A stretch of DNA of 64,000 nucleotides from Aliiruegeria haliotis (GTDB lineage Bacteria > Pseudomonadota > Alphaproteobacteria > Rhodobacterales > Rhodobacteraceae): assembly GCF_003003255.1 (NCBI RefSeq), contig NZ_PVTD01000002.1:124001-188000 (forward strand), in the 5' to 3' direction. Positions 25,395 to 35,138 of this stretch are shown here, one piece after another. Positions within the stretch are counted from its first letter, which is position 1; each line of letters begins with the position of its first letter. Under the pieces are notes generated by a model, which did not search any database, was not told where the DNA came from, and was given only the letters and a program-made list of their open reading frames with translations. The translations under genes and the position numbers were made by a program.

Positions 25395-26321
25395 ATGCGA
25401 CGCCTTCTGACCACCACAGCAGTCGTGCTCATGACAGCCATGCCGGTCTATGCCGAGACACAGACTGGAACGACCGATGGCATCGACCACTCCACCGGGG
25501 ATATGGGCAAAGCCGATACGATTGGCCACGTTGCAGCAGATGCCGGCGCGGCCATGGCCGACGATCCGTTCACCACGTCGGGTTCCCTGACGATCCACGC
25601 CTCGCACCTGATCGGTCAGCCGGTCTACATCAGGGGCGATGCACCGTCTGATGCCGACGTACCGGCGGCACTGCCCGAAGTTCCGCAGACATGGGACACG
25701 GTCGGAGAGATCGGCGACGTGATCCTGTCGCCCGATGGTGAGATCGACGCAATCACCCTGGACGTTGGCGGTTTCCTCGGCCTTGGCGAAAAGCACATTC
25801 AAGCGTCGATGGAAAACCTGGAATTCGTGAAGGAATCCGACGGCGGCGATACCTTCTTCGTGCTGTACCGGGGCGGCCGATCCGCGCTTGACCTTGAGCG
25901 CGACTACGATCTGTCGGCACTCGAACTGGATGGATACAGCATCTGGTCGGCGCAGCGGGAAACCGTCCGCATGGCCAACGAAAGCGCCGCGGAAGTTGGT
26001 GGGATGGCCGCCTCCGACGGTATGAAAGCGGCATCGAACACGCCGCTGACCGCGGCGGAACTGAAAGGCATGCCCGTGATCGGCGAAGGCGGTGATCGCG
26101 TTGGTGAGGTCTCGGAAATCGTCATTTCCGAGGGTGGCGAAATCGAGAAGGTGATCGTCGATGTGGGCGGTTTCCTGGGGCTCGGCGAGAAATCCGTGGC
26201 CCTTGCGTTCGACGACATCGAGATCGCGGACAACATGGGGACGGCCGGACTTGCCGAGCATGTCGTGCGGATCGACAGCACGGAAGAAGAGCTGAAGTCC
26301 ATGGAGACGTGGCAAGGCTGA
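25395..26321 (+). CDS. exported protein with two PRC-barrel domains
   Basis: A 308-residue exported protein. The signal peptide is MRRLLTTTAVVLMTAMPVYA, cut after A-x-A at residue 20. Two PRC-barrel domains follow a 50-residue acidic, Asp/Thr-rich lead: one at about residues 95-180 and one at about 220-300. Both carry the same strand, DVGGFLGLGEK, showing internal duplication. The start is the ATG behind AAAGGAGA; the longer frame has no ribosome site. PRC barrels in secreted proteins are thought to bind partners or surfaces; the function here is unknown. The very acidic composition fits a salt-exposed periplasmic protein. Confidence 0.88.
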   Translation: MRRLLTTTAVVLMTAMPVYAETQTGTTDGIDHSTGDMGKADTIGHVAADAGAAMADDPFTTSGSLTIHASHLIGQPVYIRGDAPSDADVPAALPEVPQTWDTVGEIGDVILSPDGEIDAITLDVGGFLGLGEKHIQASMENLEFVKESDGGDTFFVLYRGGRSALDLERDYDLSALELDGYSIWSAQRETVRMANESAAEVGGMAASDGMKAASNTPLTAAELKGMPVIGEGGDRVGEVSEIVISEGGEIEKVIVDVGGFLGLGEKSVALAFDDIEIADNMGTAGLAEHVVRIDSTEEELKSMETWQG

Positions 26322-26728
26322 CGTCCACACCAGACATCAGCAAGGCAAACTGAACCCGTGACGGGTGACATTCGCGGCGGTCGGCACAACGTGCTGGCCG
26401 CCTTCCCGTCTGACCCGGGCGAGAGTACGTCAATCAGTCGTCGCTCGGCGCTACAACGCGAGACATCCTTGACCAAATGGATCTCGCCTTCGATCCGAGG
26501 GACGGGAGTTGGGCACGTTTGGCCTCGCTCGCGCGTTTTCTCCGCCCAGCGGCATCAAACGACCCATTGCCAATGGTTCCGTTCCAAGCTTCCCGAAACG
26601 GCGTCAGGGATCGTGCCGGATGGCGATGGTCGCGAAAGCCACCCCCGACACCACTGTGCGATCCTCCAAGCCGGTCGCGCATTCGACTCCCCGAGCCGGT
26701 CGGACTGTCCCAGCTCAAAACCCGCAGG
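26322..26728. other. intergenic region between convergent genes
   Basis: About 400 bases between two gene ends. A short stem ACCCGT/ACGGGT near 26356-26368 could weakly end the PRC-barrel transcript. No gene is supported. Confidence 0.3.
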
Positions 26729-27142
26729 CTACGGCATCAGAACCGCTGCGCGATCCCAACGCCCCTCTTCCGTCGTGCCGTCGTCAAACACGAGGCGCAA
26801 ACTGATGCTTTCGACACTCCCGAGCGGCGCGGTGATGTAGATCTCGTGCCCTTCTCCCGTCAGCGCATTCGGCGCAGGCGTCCCCTCGTGACAGGGCTCC
26901 ATGTCCAGCGCGACCTCGGGCGCGGCCCCGTTCAATCCGTAGAAAATGCCATCCAGCCCACAGCGCCAACTCAGGACAGCGGTAAAATAGACCAGATCCT
27001 GACCATCGAACTCGCGCACCGCGACCCAGCGGTCCTTCTGCATTCCGAGGATCGGCTTGACCTCGGCCGCAGTTGTGAAGTTTTGCGCCGCGACGGGCGT
27101 TGCCCCCAGGCCTAGGCAGATCAAGGCCATTGCAAGTCTCAT
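26729..27142 (-). CDS. small exported protein of unknown function
   Basis: A 137-residue protein with a clear signal peptide, MRLAMALICLGLGATPVAAQ, cleaved at VAA-Q. The mature part has FYGLNGAAPEVALDMEPCHEGTPAPNALTGEGHEIYITAPLGS in its middle, with two cysteines (one in SWRCGLDG, one in EPCHEG) that could form a disulfide. I do not recognise a named domain. The start is the ATG preceded by GGAAG. It is divergent from the glycosyltransferase-like gene, with which it may share a promoter region. Confidence 0.8.
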   Translation of the reverse strand: MRLAMALICLGLGATPVAAQNFTTAAEVKPILGMQKDRWVAVREFDGQDLVYFTAVLSWRCGLDGIFYGLNGAAPEVALDMEPCHEGTPAPNALTGEGHEIYITAPLGSVESISLRLVFDDGTTEEGRWDRAAVLMP

Positions 27143-27308
27143 GTGGCTTCCTTTCCCGCCCTCTCGGGCCGGTTTGCTCCGCGGTCGCCGCCAGTCTGCA
27201 ACCGCGCGGAGGATCCGCCAACCCCTGCGGCCTTGGCGCCGCTGGCGGCATTCGCCATAAATCCGGCAAGGTCGCGTGGCAGGACGGGGCTCAAGCAAGG
27301 GATCGGCA

Positions 27309-28325
27309 ATGGCAACGCAGTCGGAAGCGCAGGGAAGGCAAGCGACGCGGTTCAACGTCGCCGCCATCGTGCAGGGCGGCCGGTTGCAGTACGAGGCGCT
27401 TCTGCTGGCGGCCTCCCTGCGCGCCTCCGACCCCGATTTCGCGGGTCGCCTGATCCTGCTTGAGCCGCAGCCCGGCGGCGCCTGGCCCGAGGACCCGCGC
27501 ATCACCGGCGACGCAACGCGTGCCGCTCTTGATCGACTGGGCGCGGAGATCGTGCCCTTTGACGCGCGCCATTTCGGCGCCAGCTATCCCTACGGCAACA
27601 AGATCGAGGCACTGGCCGCCCTGCCCGCCGGCGAACCGTTTCTCTTTCTCGATACCGACACCTTGATCACCGGGCCGCTGAGCCGCGTGGATTTCGATTT
27701 CGCCCGGCCCAGCGCCTCGATGCGGCGAGAAGGCACCTGGCCCGAGATCGAACTCTATGGACCCGGCTACACGGAGATCTGGAGCAGCCTCTACGATCGT
27801 TTCGGACTGGATTTCGCGCGCTCGCTCGACCTGAGCTGGCCGGACGAATACTGGCAGCGCTACCTCTATTTCAACGCGGGCTGGTTCTTTCACGCCGATC
27901 CGCATGTCTTTGGCGCGCGGTTCCTCGACTATGCTCGCAATGTGCGCGATGACCCGCCCGCCCAACTCGTCTGCCAATCGCTCGACCCGTGGTTGGACCA
28001 AGTGGTGCTGCCACTGGTGATTCACTCCCTCGGCGGGGGACGCCCGGGGCCGAGCCTCGCCGGTCTCGACGGTGAAATCACCTGTCATTGGCGGGTCCTG
28101 TCACTGCTCTATGCCCGTGAAAGTGTCAGGGCGGTGGACCTGTTGGAAGAGATCGCCCGGACGAACTGGATCAAGAAAGCGTTGCGGGAATACGAGCCGG
28201 TCCGGCGGCTGGTCTACCAGGGCAAGGGGCGACTGGTGCGGGACATGTTCGACCGCCCCAACCTGCCCCGGCCCGAACAGAAGATCCGCCAGAAGATCAA
28301 GGCGGCGGGCCTCTGGCTGCGATAG
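27309..28325 (+). CDS. glycosyltransferase-like protein (GT-A type)
   Basis: A 338-residue soluble protein. The stretch FLFLDTDTLITGPL contains a D-x-D motif following hydrophobic strands, as in nucleotide-sugar-dependent GT-A enzymes of the glycogenin/GT8 type. NKIEALAAL and YFNAGWFFHADPHVFG before and after it fit the same fold. The start is the ATG preceded by AAGGG; the family does not extend further upstream. Donor and acceptor are unknown. The Lys/Arg-rich C-terminus might peripherally bind membrane. It stands alone, not in a polysaccharide cluster. Confidence 0.7.
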   Translation: MATQSEAQGRQATRFNVAAIVQGGRLQYEALLLAASLRASDPDFAGRLILLEPQPGGAWPEDPRITGDATRAALDRLGAEIVPFDARHFGASYPYGNKIEALAALPAGEPFLFLDTDTLITGPLSRVDFDFARPSASMRREGTWPEIELYGPGYTEIWSSLYDRFGLDFARSLDLSWPDEYWQRYLYFNAGWFFHADPHVFGARFLDYARNVRDDPPAQLVCQSLDPWLDQVVLPLVIHSLGGGRPGPSLAGLDGEITCHWRVLSLLYARESVRAVDLLEEIARTNWIKKALREYEPVRRLVYQGKGRLVRDMFDRPNLPRPEQKIRQKIKAAGLWLR

Positions 28326-28582
28326 GACTTTCGGCCTGTGCGGGGCGCGTAGGCGACAGCGGACAGGCACGGTGAACACACCCACCCCGACAGGCCCGGA
28401 CGCGCCAGACGTTTTCCAATGCGTATCATGCGCTGCGTGACCGTGCTCTGGCGTCACGACCATGGGCCTGACCACATGCCGCGACAGGTCGCAAGGTCAT
28501 CGCCAGGACTGCCCCTCGAACCCGGGAGGCCCGGCAAATGGCAGCCTGGCCGGCTCAACTTGCCCGCCCCGCTTCGATCCGT

Positions 28583-29425
28583 TCAGCTTTTGTCCGGCAG
28601 AGGAGGAAGGGTCCGCAGATACATGATGATAGCCGCAAGATCATCCTCGCTCATCCGAGCAAGATACCCGTAGGGCATGGGCGGCATCAGCGGATTGCCA
28701 TCAGCACCGAGTCCCTCGGTGATCATCGCCGCGATCTGCTCGTCGGAATATCCGGCCAGCCCATCCTCGTGGCTGGTCAGGTTCGGCGCGTGGGAGGTGC
28801 CCCATGGCCCATGGAAGGCGAACCCACCCCGGCCAAAGTCGGTCTCCAGCATCGGCCCTTTCGGCCCGAAGGGCGTATGGCACTCCATGCAATGGGCAAC
28901 AGGCCCGGCGAGGTATTCGCCGTATTCGACCGTGACGCCACGCGGGATGTCGGCGACGCTCTCTACTGGAGGGCCGTATGCGGGCGGCAGGGGCATGTTG
29001 TAAACGGATGAACCGAGATCGTTTTCGACCGCCGGAAGGGTTCGCAGGAAAGCAACCATCGCGGCAGCGTCACTGTCGGAGAGGCCGCGGTACATTGCAT
29101 AGGGCATCGGCGGCCCGATCAGCGAGCCATCGGGGCGAAGCCCCTCGCGGATCGCGCGTGCCAGTTCCGCATCGGTCCAATCCGCGATCCTGCCGGCCGG
29201 GGTGAGGTTTGGTGCGATGGCAGTGAATGCCTCGGTTTTCTCCACCAGTCGCCCGGCGAGTTCCTGATCCGCGAGAGGACCGTCCGGGCCCATGGGTGTG
29301 TGACAATTCCCACACCCGGCGATGCCGCGGACGAGGTATTCTCCCCGCTCCTCGGGCGTTTCCGCCTGCGCGGACAAGGCTGAAATCAATGCGCTGGCAA
29401 ATAGGATACCTGCTGACCTGAACAT
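28583..29425 (-). CDS. dihaem cytochrome c
   Basis: A 280-residue periplasmic electron carrier with signal peptide MFRSAGILFASALISALSAQA and two class I cytochrome c domains. Haem sites are CGNCH (about residue 38) and CMECH (about 179). Probable sixth-ligand methionines lie in PPMPYAMYRGLSD and PPMPYGYLARMSED, which recur in each half and show internal duplication. Such proteins often serve as the cytochrome subunit of membrane-bound alcohol or aldehyde dehydrogenases, but no dehydrogenase gene is adjacent. The partner is unknown. Confidence 0.9.
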   Translation of the reverse strand: MFRSAGILFASALISALSAQAETPEERGEYLVRGIAGCGNCHTPMGPDGPLADQELAGRLVEKTEAFTAIAPNLTPAGRIADWTDAELARAIREGLRPDGSLIGPPMPYAMYRGLSDSDAAAMVAFLRTLPAVENDLGSSVYNMPLPPAYGPPVESVADIPRGVTVEYGEYLAGPVAHCMECHTPFGPKGPMLETDFGRGGFAFHGPWGTSHAPNLTSHEDGLAGYSDEQIAAMITEGLGADGNPLMPPMPYGYLARMSEDDLAAIIMYLRTLPPLPDKS

Positions 29426-29754
29426 ACGTTTCTCCAATGCTGGACTGTTCGCGGCGGGATCGTAGCACAGGCGGGGCCATTCCCACAGCGCGGCGGACAA
29501 GGCCGGAGGAGCATTGGCCCGTGGTCGGGTCACGGTCAGATCTGAGCCGCGCTCTTCGAGGGCGCGGGACAGAGGATCGGTCAAGCCTGATAGGTGGTCC
29601 GCAGGAACAGTTCACCTGCGATTTCCCATGCACTCGGACAGAGCAAAACCTGCCCCCGGGGCGGGAACCGCGCGCTGCATCCTCCCGCCATTGTTCCCGC
29701 GCCCACCATCCCCTAGTCTCCGCGCGACGCAATGCACCATCCTTGGAGGACACC
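29426..29754. other. divergent region upstream of the sulfhydrylase gene
   Basis: About 330 bases between the cytochrome gene and the sulfhydrylase. A GGAGGA lies four to five bases before the latter's ATG. I looked for SAM-II, SAM-V and SAM/SAH riboswitch cores and found none. A hairpin-prone CCCCCGGGGCGGG stretch occurs near 29652. Confidence 0.35.
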
Positions 29755-31047
29755 ATGACCGACGACCGCCAGCAGGGCTTCGACACGCTGCAGATCCACG
29801 CAGGCGCCAGCCCCGATCCGGCCACGGGCGCGCGGCAGACGCCGATCTACCAGACCACAGCCTATGTCTTCCGCGATTCCGACCACGCGGCGGCGCTCTT
29901 CAACCTTCAGGAAGTCGGCTACATCTATTCCCGCCTGACCAACCCCACGGTCTCGGCATTGGCGGATCGGATCTGCGCGCTTGAGGGCGGCGCGGGCGCG
30001 GTGTGCTGCTCCTCGGGCCACGCGGCGCAGATCATGGCGCTCTTCCCGCTTATGGGTCCGGGCTGCAATATCGTCGCCTCTACCCGGCTTTACGGAGGCA
30101 CGATCACTCAGTTCAGCCAGACAATCAAACGCTTCGGATGGTCCTGCACCTTCGTCGACACCGATGATTTGGATGCGGTCAAATCCGCCATCGACGAGAA
30201 TACCCGCGCGGTCTTCTGCGAATCCATCGCCAACCCGGGCGGGTACATCACCGACATCCCGGCGCTGGCGGCCATCGCCGACGATGCCGGCGTGCCGCTG
30301 ATCGTGGACAATACGTCCGCCACGCCATACCTCTGCAACCCGATCTCGCTCGGCGCGACGCTGGTGGTGCATTCCACGACCAAGTACCTAACCGGCAATG
30401 GGACCGTCACCGGCGGGGCCATTGTCGATTCCGGCAAGTTCGACTGGTCCGCCTCCGACAAGTTCCCGTCGCTCAGCCAACCGGAGCCAGCCTATCACGG
30501 GCTTGCCTTCCATCCCGCACTCGGCCCGATGGCCTTCACCTTCCATTCCATCGCCGTCGGCCTGCGTGACCTCGGCATGACGATGAACCCACAGGGGGCG
30601 CATTACACGCTGATGGGGATCGAAACGCTGTCGCTGCGCATGCGCAAACACGTCGCCAATGCCCAGAAGGTCGCCGAATGGCTGGAGAATGACCCGCGGA
30701 TCGACAGTGTCACCTACCCGGGGCTGCCCTCTTCGCCATATCACGACCGGATCGAGAAGATTTGTCCGAAGGGGGCCGGCGCACTTTTCACTTTCGCGGT
30801 CAAGGGCGGCTACGACGCCTGCGTCAAGCTCGTCGACAGCCTGGAGCTTTTCAGCCATGTCGCGAACCTCGGGGACGCGCGCTCGCTGATTATCCATTCG
30901 GCATCGACGACGCACCGCCAGCTGTCGCCGGAACAGCAGGAGGCCGCAGGCGCGGCACCGAACATGGTGCGGGTCTCCATCGGGATCGAGGAAGCCGAGG
31001 ACATCATCGCAGACCTAGACCAGGCCCTGGCCAAGGCCACCGCCTGA
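29755..31047 (+). CDS. metY: O-acetylhomoserine sulfhydrylase
   Basis: PLP enzyme that makes homocysteine (or methionine with methanethiol) from O-acetylhomoserine in the direct sulfhydrylation route. It has 430 residues, the usual MetY length. Family blocks are seen: FDTLQIHAG at the N-terminus, YSRLTNPT, SSGHAAQ, VDNTSATPYLCNP, the Schiff-base lysine K210 in VVHSTTKYLTGNGT, and SLIIHSASTTHRQLSPEQQ near the end. A strong GGAGGA precedes the start. A 12-bp hairpin 17 bases after the stop probably ends the transcript. The O-acetyl rather than O-succinyl preference is inferred from length and motifs. Confidence 0.95.
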   Translation: MTDDRQQGFDTLQIHAGASPDPATGARQTPIYQTTAYVFRDSDHAAALFNLQEVGYIYSRLTNPTVSALADRICALEGGAGAVCCSSGHAAQIMALFPLMGPGCNIVASTRLYGGTITQFSQTIKRFGWSCTFVDTDDLDAVKSAIDENTRAVFCESIANPGGYITDIPALAAIADDAGVPLIVDNTSATPYLCNPISLGATLVVHSTTKYLTGNGTVTGGAIVDSGKFDWSASDKFPSLSQPEPAYHGLAFHPALGPMAFTFHSIAVGLRDLGMTMNPQGAHYTLMGIETLSLRMRKHVANAQKVAEWLENDPRIDSVTYPGLPSSPYHDRIEKICPKGAGALFTFAVKGGYDACVKLVDSLELFSHVANLGDARSLIIHSASTTHRQLSPEQQEAAGAAPNMVRVSIGIEEAEDIIADLDQALAKATA

Positions 31048-31063
31048 TCGCACAAATAAACTT

Positions 31064-31092
31064 GCCCGCTCCGGATCCATTCCGGAGCGGGC
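31064..31092 (+). terminator. hairpin after the sulfhydrylase gene
   Basis: GCCCGCTCCGGA and TCCGGAGCGGGC form a perfect 12-pair stem around TCCAT. No T-run follows, so it may be a partial terminator or an RNA-stabilising stem. Confidence 0.6.
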
Positions 31093-32368
31093 ATCGGTCG
31101 AGGGTCTGGGCCGCCCTTGCAGGCACCTGTTGTGTCCACGAAGGAAACGCCGTTTCACGGAACCGTTTCCGAGAACCAAACAAGCCTGTGCACCGTCGTT
31201 GTCGACCAATGCGAATGCAGGCCGCGAACGCCCGGTGAACGGACATGGCTTTTCTGTCCGGCAATTCTGTCAGTACCGCAATCAGCCCAAGTTGTCGGCG
31301 CACCGTGCCGAAAAGCCCAATGGTTTCACTACCCGGCCGGCGACACGGTTCGCCTGCATTGCGCAAACGGCCGAATGCGCCCCTCTGTCTCCCAATCACA
31401 GCAATGCGTTGGCCCTTCTGGAGTGAGGTTGCCGTGAACGGAGCCACGGCAGACTCGGGGTATCGCGCACCACCCGCAGATCCCTTTACCCGCCCGCGTG
31501 AGACCCTCGCAGCGCGGTCTGCGTAGTATTGCATCTCAAACCAACATGTCGTTCCAACCGTGACCGCTCGCCGGGCTGCAATCGGCATTGCCGCCAGTGA
31601 CAGTGTTAGATGCTCAAGCGCCGCGCAGTGAACGACTATCGACCCGGCCGCGAAACCGCCGCAGCAGCCCGACAGAGAAAGGCTCCGCCTTTGGTTTCAA
31701 CACGCATCGAATGCTCGCCTGCTTGGCGAAGAGCGTATAGCTTCTCTTCCCGATCTTGGTCGCCGTGGCGTCCTCAAGACGGTCGGCAACTCCGGACGGG
31801 TTCAATTGGGTTCGCAGGCGGGTTTCCGGTTCACCGGCCCAACCTTCGAAGGCATGGCATCGCCGGAACCGTGAGGAAGGGCGTTGCTTCGAACACTGGC
31901 TTGGTCCGGGGGGAAACATTTCGCGTGTACGAACCCAACGATCCCGCTCCTACTTTGTTTTGGAAAGAGGTGTGGTCGTCCCGGGGAGCGCCCCACGTCC
32001 GATGGGGCCGTGAAATGGCGCGCGCAGACTATGTCCGAACCGGCCTTGCGGTTCAGGAAACGCGCTCGACTACATTGGCGAGACGGGCCAGGGCACCGCC
32101 TCGGCGATGCAACCCCGAGAATGGAGAATTCGGACGGCCAGCCAGCGCGGCAGGTAGCCCGGCAAAACTCCGAGGTCCCGATGCCCGACACTACTTCAAC
32201 CCTACGCGCGGAGATCCCGCCGTCGCACGGAATTTGGCTGTCCCGGATGTGGTTCCGATCCGAAAGGGAGTTCATGATTGGGTGGCTCGTGTCGAGTCTG
32301 CTCGCGCTGTACGGGTACAGTTCACCAGCCCGCCGCGGAAGGGACCACACCTGTTTCTGGCAGGTCGG
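31093..32368. other. 1.28-kb stretch without a supported gene
   Basis: Several long frames exist on both strands, but all lack ribosome sites, the usual codon bias or recognisable domains, and they overlap each other. The plus-strand frame at 31610-33055 runs across two real minus-strand genes and is a shadow. The stretch may be the decayed remains of genes lost downstream of the sulfhydrylase; nothing specific is recognised. Confidence 0.35.
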
Positions 32369-32953
32369 CTACCTCGTCAGGGCGGCCCGGCTCACCTCGT
32401 ATGGGGACTGGACCCGCGCCCTTGCTCCGAACTCCTCGAACAGGCGCTCGCCCAGTGTCAGCGGGCGGCGGGCTTTCTCCGCAGCGGCGGCCTCCCGGCG
32501 CAGACGCGCCTTCGCACCTTCCATCCGGTCAGCCTCGCCCATGGCGGCGCCGATGGCGTTCGCCCAGTCGATTGCATTGTCTCGCTCCACGGCAACCCGT
32601 TCCAACGCGCCGACAAGCCCCAGCCCCGGGTCGGCGGAGGCCAGCTTCTCTCCACTGGGACGAATACCGACCATTTCCAGCATCTTGTCGAAGATCGCGG
32701 CAGCGCCGGGTGCTCCCCCGTCATCCTGCTGCGCCGCGCTGTCCGTCGGGTTGGACGCAGCCTCCCCCGGGGTTACGACGATGCGGCGGGCACCGGTCGC
32801 CGCGATCTCTCCCGATTGCAGCAAGGTATCCCGTGCACCGACATCATTCGGCATGCCGAAAATCCCGGCGCCAAGACAGAATGCGACCAGCATCGTGCGT
32901 CGCAGAACGTAAAGAAGGAACCCGCGCAGCTGCTCAAGGGTGAAATCGTCCAT
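32369..32953 (-). CDS. membrane-anchored protein of unknown function
   Basis: A 194-residue protein with one N-terminal membrane helix (RGFLLYVLRRTMLVAFCLGAGIFG region, residues 10-34) and a periplasmic or cytoplasmic tail rich in Ala, Arg and Glu. The segment ADRMEGAKARLRREAAAAEKARR is probably a coiled coil. No domain is recognised. The start lies four bases after the stop of the upstream gene, so the two form a tight operon and may act together. Confidence 0.75.
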   Translation of the reverse strand: MDDFTLEQLRGFLLYVLRRTMLVAFCLGAGIFGMPNDVGARDTLLQSGEIAATGARRIVVTPGEAASNPTDSAAQQDDGGAPGAAAIFDKMLEMVGIRPSGEKLASADPGLGLVGALERVAVERDNAIDWANAIGAAMGEADRMEGAKARLRREAAAAEKARRPLTLGERLFEEFGARARVQSPYEVSRAALTR

Positions 32954-32957
32954 CCGT

Positions 32958-34163
32958 TCACTCCATCTCCGCTTTGGCGGTTTGCGCCAGCACTTCGACC
33001 TGGTCCTTCACCATCCGGTCGATGGCCTGTCGAGCCCGCATCGGGGTTCGTGTAATCACGTATCCCGTCTCGCCCATGGTGACACGAGCCCCCTTAAGAG
33101 AATGATACTGCACGCGGTCCTCGGCGCTGGTCGGGAGCGGTCCGACAACCGCCATGATCGCGGCTTCGTCATACCCGATGCGGGTCGTGTCGGACCGCAA
33201 ACCGAACTGGCCCGCGAACCATTCGTTCCAGCGCTCCACCCGCGCGGCACGTTCCTCCAGCCCGGCCCGCGCGCGGGCCTCGGACACGGTGCCAGCATCG
33301 ATGACGGTGAAAACCGGGTCAGTGGCCAGCGGCAACCGCGTGCGATCGATCCCGCACCGGACGAGGTCGGCATTGTCCAGGATTTCCACCGGGACGGAAC
33401 GCGGCAGGTTGGCGACCCCGGGTGCCTCGCCGCCCAGCAGCGACACACCGGATATCCGCGCGTCCCCGACCTTGTGGATGTTCCAGAGAACCCGTCCCGC
33501 CCCGGCCTGCAGGACAAGGTGCACCGGGTGCTCAACCTCTGTCACGACTACTTCCATGACGGTGTACTGGACCTGCTGCCAGAAGGGCACCGGGCCGCCA
33601 TCGGTCTGCCCCCCTGAGAAGGCCACCATGCCTCCGGTCGAGGCGGCGGGGGCCGCCGCCGCAGATTTCCGCCGGTCCTGTGCCGCGCGCGCCGCGAGCG
33701 TGACATCGATCTCGTCGAAGGCATAGAGCGAGATGCTCTCAAGCGTGCCATTGGAGAAGATGTTGGCGAGCCGCGCCTTGCGGGCTGGCGGGGTGAAGGT
33801 GCAATCCTCGCGTGCGGCAACCTGAACCGGCCGGGCGGGCACCTCGCTCGCCACCGGATCGGCATAGGCCTCCATCACCTCGTCGATGAAGACGGGGCGC
33901 AAATGCTCTGTCGCAGCGACCGGACCACCCACGATTTCGCGCCCGTCCACCTCGCGCACGAAACTGGCCGGATCATTCAGGTCATAGCCTTCGCGCACCA
34001 GCGTCTGGCGAATCGCCTGGTGGCGAAGGTCGACGACCATTCCCGTCCCGACCGGACGGGACGTGGTGGGCGAGCCACCACCCAATGAAAACTCCTGTTG
34101 GCCAAGAAAATAGACGCCCCCAAAGAGCGCCGCAAACATCACGAGCAGTACCTTGCCGTCCAT
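32958..34163 (-). CDS. membrane-anchored protein of unknown function, operon leader
   Basis: A 401-residue protein with an N-terminal anchor, MDGKVLLVMFAALFGGVYFL, and a long extracytoplasmic part. One notable stretch is REDCTFTPPARKARLANIFSNGTLESISLYAFDEIDVTL. Two cysteines (in EDCTF and VRCGID) could pair. The C-terminal part includes the helix-rich RARAGLEERAARVERWNEWFAGQFG and a basic tail. I do not recognise a Pfam-type domain. It is followed four bases later by the smaller anchored protein. The ATG used is favoured because the frame upstream is outside the hydrophobic leader. Confidence 0.75.
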   Translation of the reverse strand: MDGKVLLVMFAALFGGVYFLGQQEFSLGGGSPTTSRPVGTGMVVDLRHQAIRQTLVREGYDLNDPASFVREVDGREIVGGPVAATEHLRPVFIDEVMEAYADPVASEVPARPVQVAAREDCTFTPPARKARLANIFSNGTLESISLYAFDEIDVTLAARAAQDRRKSAAAAPAASTGGMVAFSGGQTDGGPVPFWQQVQYTVMEVVVTEVEHPVHLVLQAGAGRVLWNIHKVGDARISGVSLLGGEAPGVANLPRSVPVEILDNADLVRCGIDRTRLPLATDPVFTVIDAGTVSEARARAGLEERAARVERWNEWFAGQFGLRSDTTRIGYDEAAIMAVVGPLPTSAEDRVQYHSLKGARVTMGETGYVITRTPMRARQAIDRMVKDQVEVLAQTAKAEME

Positions 34164-34264
34164 CCTGGCCCCGAAATCTTCACAGTTGGTTTCGAATACC
34201 CGGGAAGGATGAGCGGACAAGATGGCAGCGATGAGGCGGCAATCCGCAAAAAGGGCGTCGCGCC

Positions 34265-34978
34265 TCAGCGCGGTTCGAGCGCGTAGACGATGATGACGGA
34301 TGCGGTGACGGCAAGCTCGCCGGCGGCAACCTGCACGCCAGAGGCGCCGACGCCCGCGTCCATCTCCGCGCGCATCATGAGGGGCCTGGCATTCCCCTGC
34401 TCTGCGATGGAGAGGATCGGCCCGAGCGTCACGCCAGCGGCCTCGGCATAGAGCGCGGCCTTGCGGGCGGCCTCGGCCACGGCCGCCCGGCGCGCATCGT
34501 CCTCCCGTGGCTGCGGGTCCTGCAGGCCGAAGCGCAGGCCGTGCAACAGGTTGGCACCGTCCCGGGCCGCCCGGTCAAGCACGGCACCGAGCCGGTCAAG
34601 GTCACGAACCCGCACTGTGATTTCGCTGGAGGCCGTGAACGTCTCGATGGCGCGACGCCCGTTCGTGTCATAGCTGCGATCCGACCAGCGCGGCTGCACC
34701 GACAGGCCGCTGGTCTGCAGGTCCTCGGGGGAAATCCCGGCCTCCCGCAGCCGTGCCAGCACTGCCTCCAGATCGGCACTCATGGCCGCGACCGCCCGGG
34801 CGGCCTGCTCGTCCTCGGCCAGCACGCCAAGACTGATGGTTGCCATGTCGGGCGCGGCAGTCACCCGCCCTTCCCCGACCACGGTCATCCGCGGCCCTTC
34901 GGTGATCACAGTATCCGCCAGCGAGACCACCGGCGAAAGAAGTGCTATTCCAAGGGCAAGTGCCGTCACGATACGCAT
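34265..34978 (-). CDS. SIMPL-domain (DUF541) periplasmic protein
   Basis: A 237-residue protein with signal peptide MRIVTALALGIALLSPVVSLA and a SIMPL domain. Family hallmarks are MTVVGEGRVTAAPDMATISLGV near the start, the DLQTSGLSVQPRW segment, the EITVRVRDLDRLG strand and the terminal basic residues after a beta strand. Relatives oligomerise into periplasmic rings or affect stress and signalling; the exact role is unclear. It is divergent from the giant single-pass protein gene. Confidence 0.88.
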   Translation of the reverse strand: MRIVTALALGIALLSPVVSLADTVITEGPRMTVVGEGRVTAAPDMATISLGVLAEDEQAARAVAAMSADLEAVLARLREAGISPEDLQTSGLSVQPRWSDRSYDTNGRRAIETFTASSEITVRVRDLDRLGAVLDRAARDGANLLHGLRFGLQDPQPREDDARRAAVAEAARKAALYAEAAGVTLGPILSIAEQGNARPLMMRAEMDAGVGASGVQVAAGELAVTASVIIVYALEPR

Positions 34979-35138
34979 TTCATCGATCCTTCCACCATCG
35001 GCGTTCTTCTGCCGTTCCTTGCCAGCGGGGCGCCACCTCGCGGGCTGCTATCTGTTTCTTTCATGGCAGTCCTGCGATACAAAGAGAAGACACCGCTTCG
35101 CGGTCCCACGCCTTGCCGAGAGAACTGCCGAACCGATC

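Noticed and set aside
29585-29754. SAM-II or SAM/SAH riboswitch before the sulfhydrylase
   Set aside because: No pseudoknot core or conserved sequence of these classes could be found.
31610-33055. Long plus-strand open frame of 481 codons
   Set aside because: It runs across a minus-strand gene with a membrane anchor and coupled start; no ribosome site, no domain, and Arg/Pro-rich composition typical of a shadow frame.
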